Of a stretch of 64,000 nt of DNA, positions 63,783 to 64,000 are shown piece after piece. Origin of the DNA: Buchananella felis (GTDB taxonomy: Bacteria > Actinomycetota > Actinomycetes > Actinomycetales > Actinomycetaceae); NCBI RefSeq assembly GCF_041380015.1, contig NZ_CP159978.1; one strand, given 5' to 3'. The notes beneath the pieces are model-generated. The model did no database searches. It saw nothing but the letters and a program-made list of their open reading frames with translations, and was not told the DNA's origin. The first letter of the stretch is position 1. The number at the start of each line of letters is the position of its first letter. Both the position numbers and the translations under genes were made by a program.

Positions 63783-64000
63783 ATGGAACCTACCCGCCGC
63801 ACCCGCATGAGCGGGGTACAGCGCCGCGAGCAGCTGCTAGCTGTTGGCCGTGAAGTGATCGCCGAGAAGGGCTACGAGGCCGCCAGCGTCGAGGAGATCG
63901 CCGCGCGCGCCGGGGTTTCCAAGCCGGTCATTTACGAGCACTTTGGCGGCAAGGAGGGCCTCTACGCGGTGGTGGTGGACCGCGAGGTGCAGGCGTTCAC
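63783..64000 (+). CDS. TetR-family regulator, N-terminal part, cut by window edge
   Basis: The first ~72 residues show the TetR DNA-binding domain: RREQLLAVGREVIAEKGYEA, ASVEEIAARAGVSKPVIYEH, FGGKEGLYAVVVDRE. The ligand domain lies beyond the window, so the effector cannot be inferred. The ATG follows the tRNA-Gln region divergently. Confidence 0.92.
   Translation, partial: MEPTRRTRMSGVQRREQLLAVGREVIAEKGYEAASVEEIAARAGVSKPVIYEHFGGKEGLYAVVVDREVQAF

Overview
The window is high-GC chromosomal DNA from an actinobacterium, most likely a member of the Actinomycetaceae or a close relative. The evidence is the tRNA-Trp-secE-nusG-rplK-rplA cluster beside aspC, a TTG-started rpoB that opens with Ala-Ala-Ser-Arg, the uppS/hlyIII/greA neighbourhood, frequent GTG/TTG starts and Lrp/LacI/Fur regulators of actinobacterial type. 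The genus assignment is an inference.

Layout. 1-4.9 kb: catalase (cut by the window edge) with a Fur-type regulator, a Fic AMP-transferase-like protein, meso-diaminopimelate dehydrogenase and two small conserved proteins. 4.9-10.6 kb: a trehalose module (PTS permease, trehalose-6-phosphate hydrolase, LacI regulator). 10.6-18.5 kb: an accessory region with an AlbA/HATPase regulator, a HigBA toxin-antitoxin pair, an unrecognised nuclease-like gene and a two-gene Gabija-type defence operon. The part between 13.2 and 18.5 kb is bounded by four direct copies of the ychF 3' end, so it looks like successive insertions at that gene. 18.5-36.6 kb: housekeeping genes (ychF, rmuC, ornithine cyclodeaminase with Lrp, phosphofructokinase, ispH, xseAB, sugar kinase, carbonic anhydrase, uppS, hlyIII, greA, msrA and membrane proteins) plus a sortase-anchored surface protein. 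36.3-38.8 kb: a cysteine-rich DUF1540 protein and two paralogous small lipoproteins flanking repeat-rich DNA. 38.9-60.8 kb: the minus-strand information-processing block: tuf, fusA, rpsG, rpsL, rpoC, rpoB, rplL, rplJ, then a 5.7-kb interruption (LuxR regulator, two IS3-family elements, prepilin peptidase), then rplA, rplK, nusG, secE and tRNA-Trp. 60.9-64 kb: aspC, prs, tRNA-Gln and the start of a TetR gene.

The intergenic DNA is unusually structured. Three dispersed families were seen: (1) a ~120-bp element with two overlapping hairpins, 3 copies; (2) ~150-bp imperfect palindromes bounded by GCGCAAACG, 3 copies, two of which are each split by an IS3-family element; (3) a short GGNCGACGTTNC-type motif in about 14 intergenic places. 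There are also several tandem arrays (12-, 20-, 21- and 51-bp units). Together with the stepwise ychF-tail island and its defence genes, these repeats are the most novel content.
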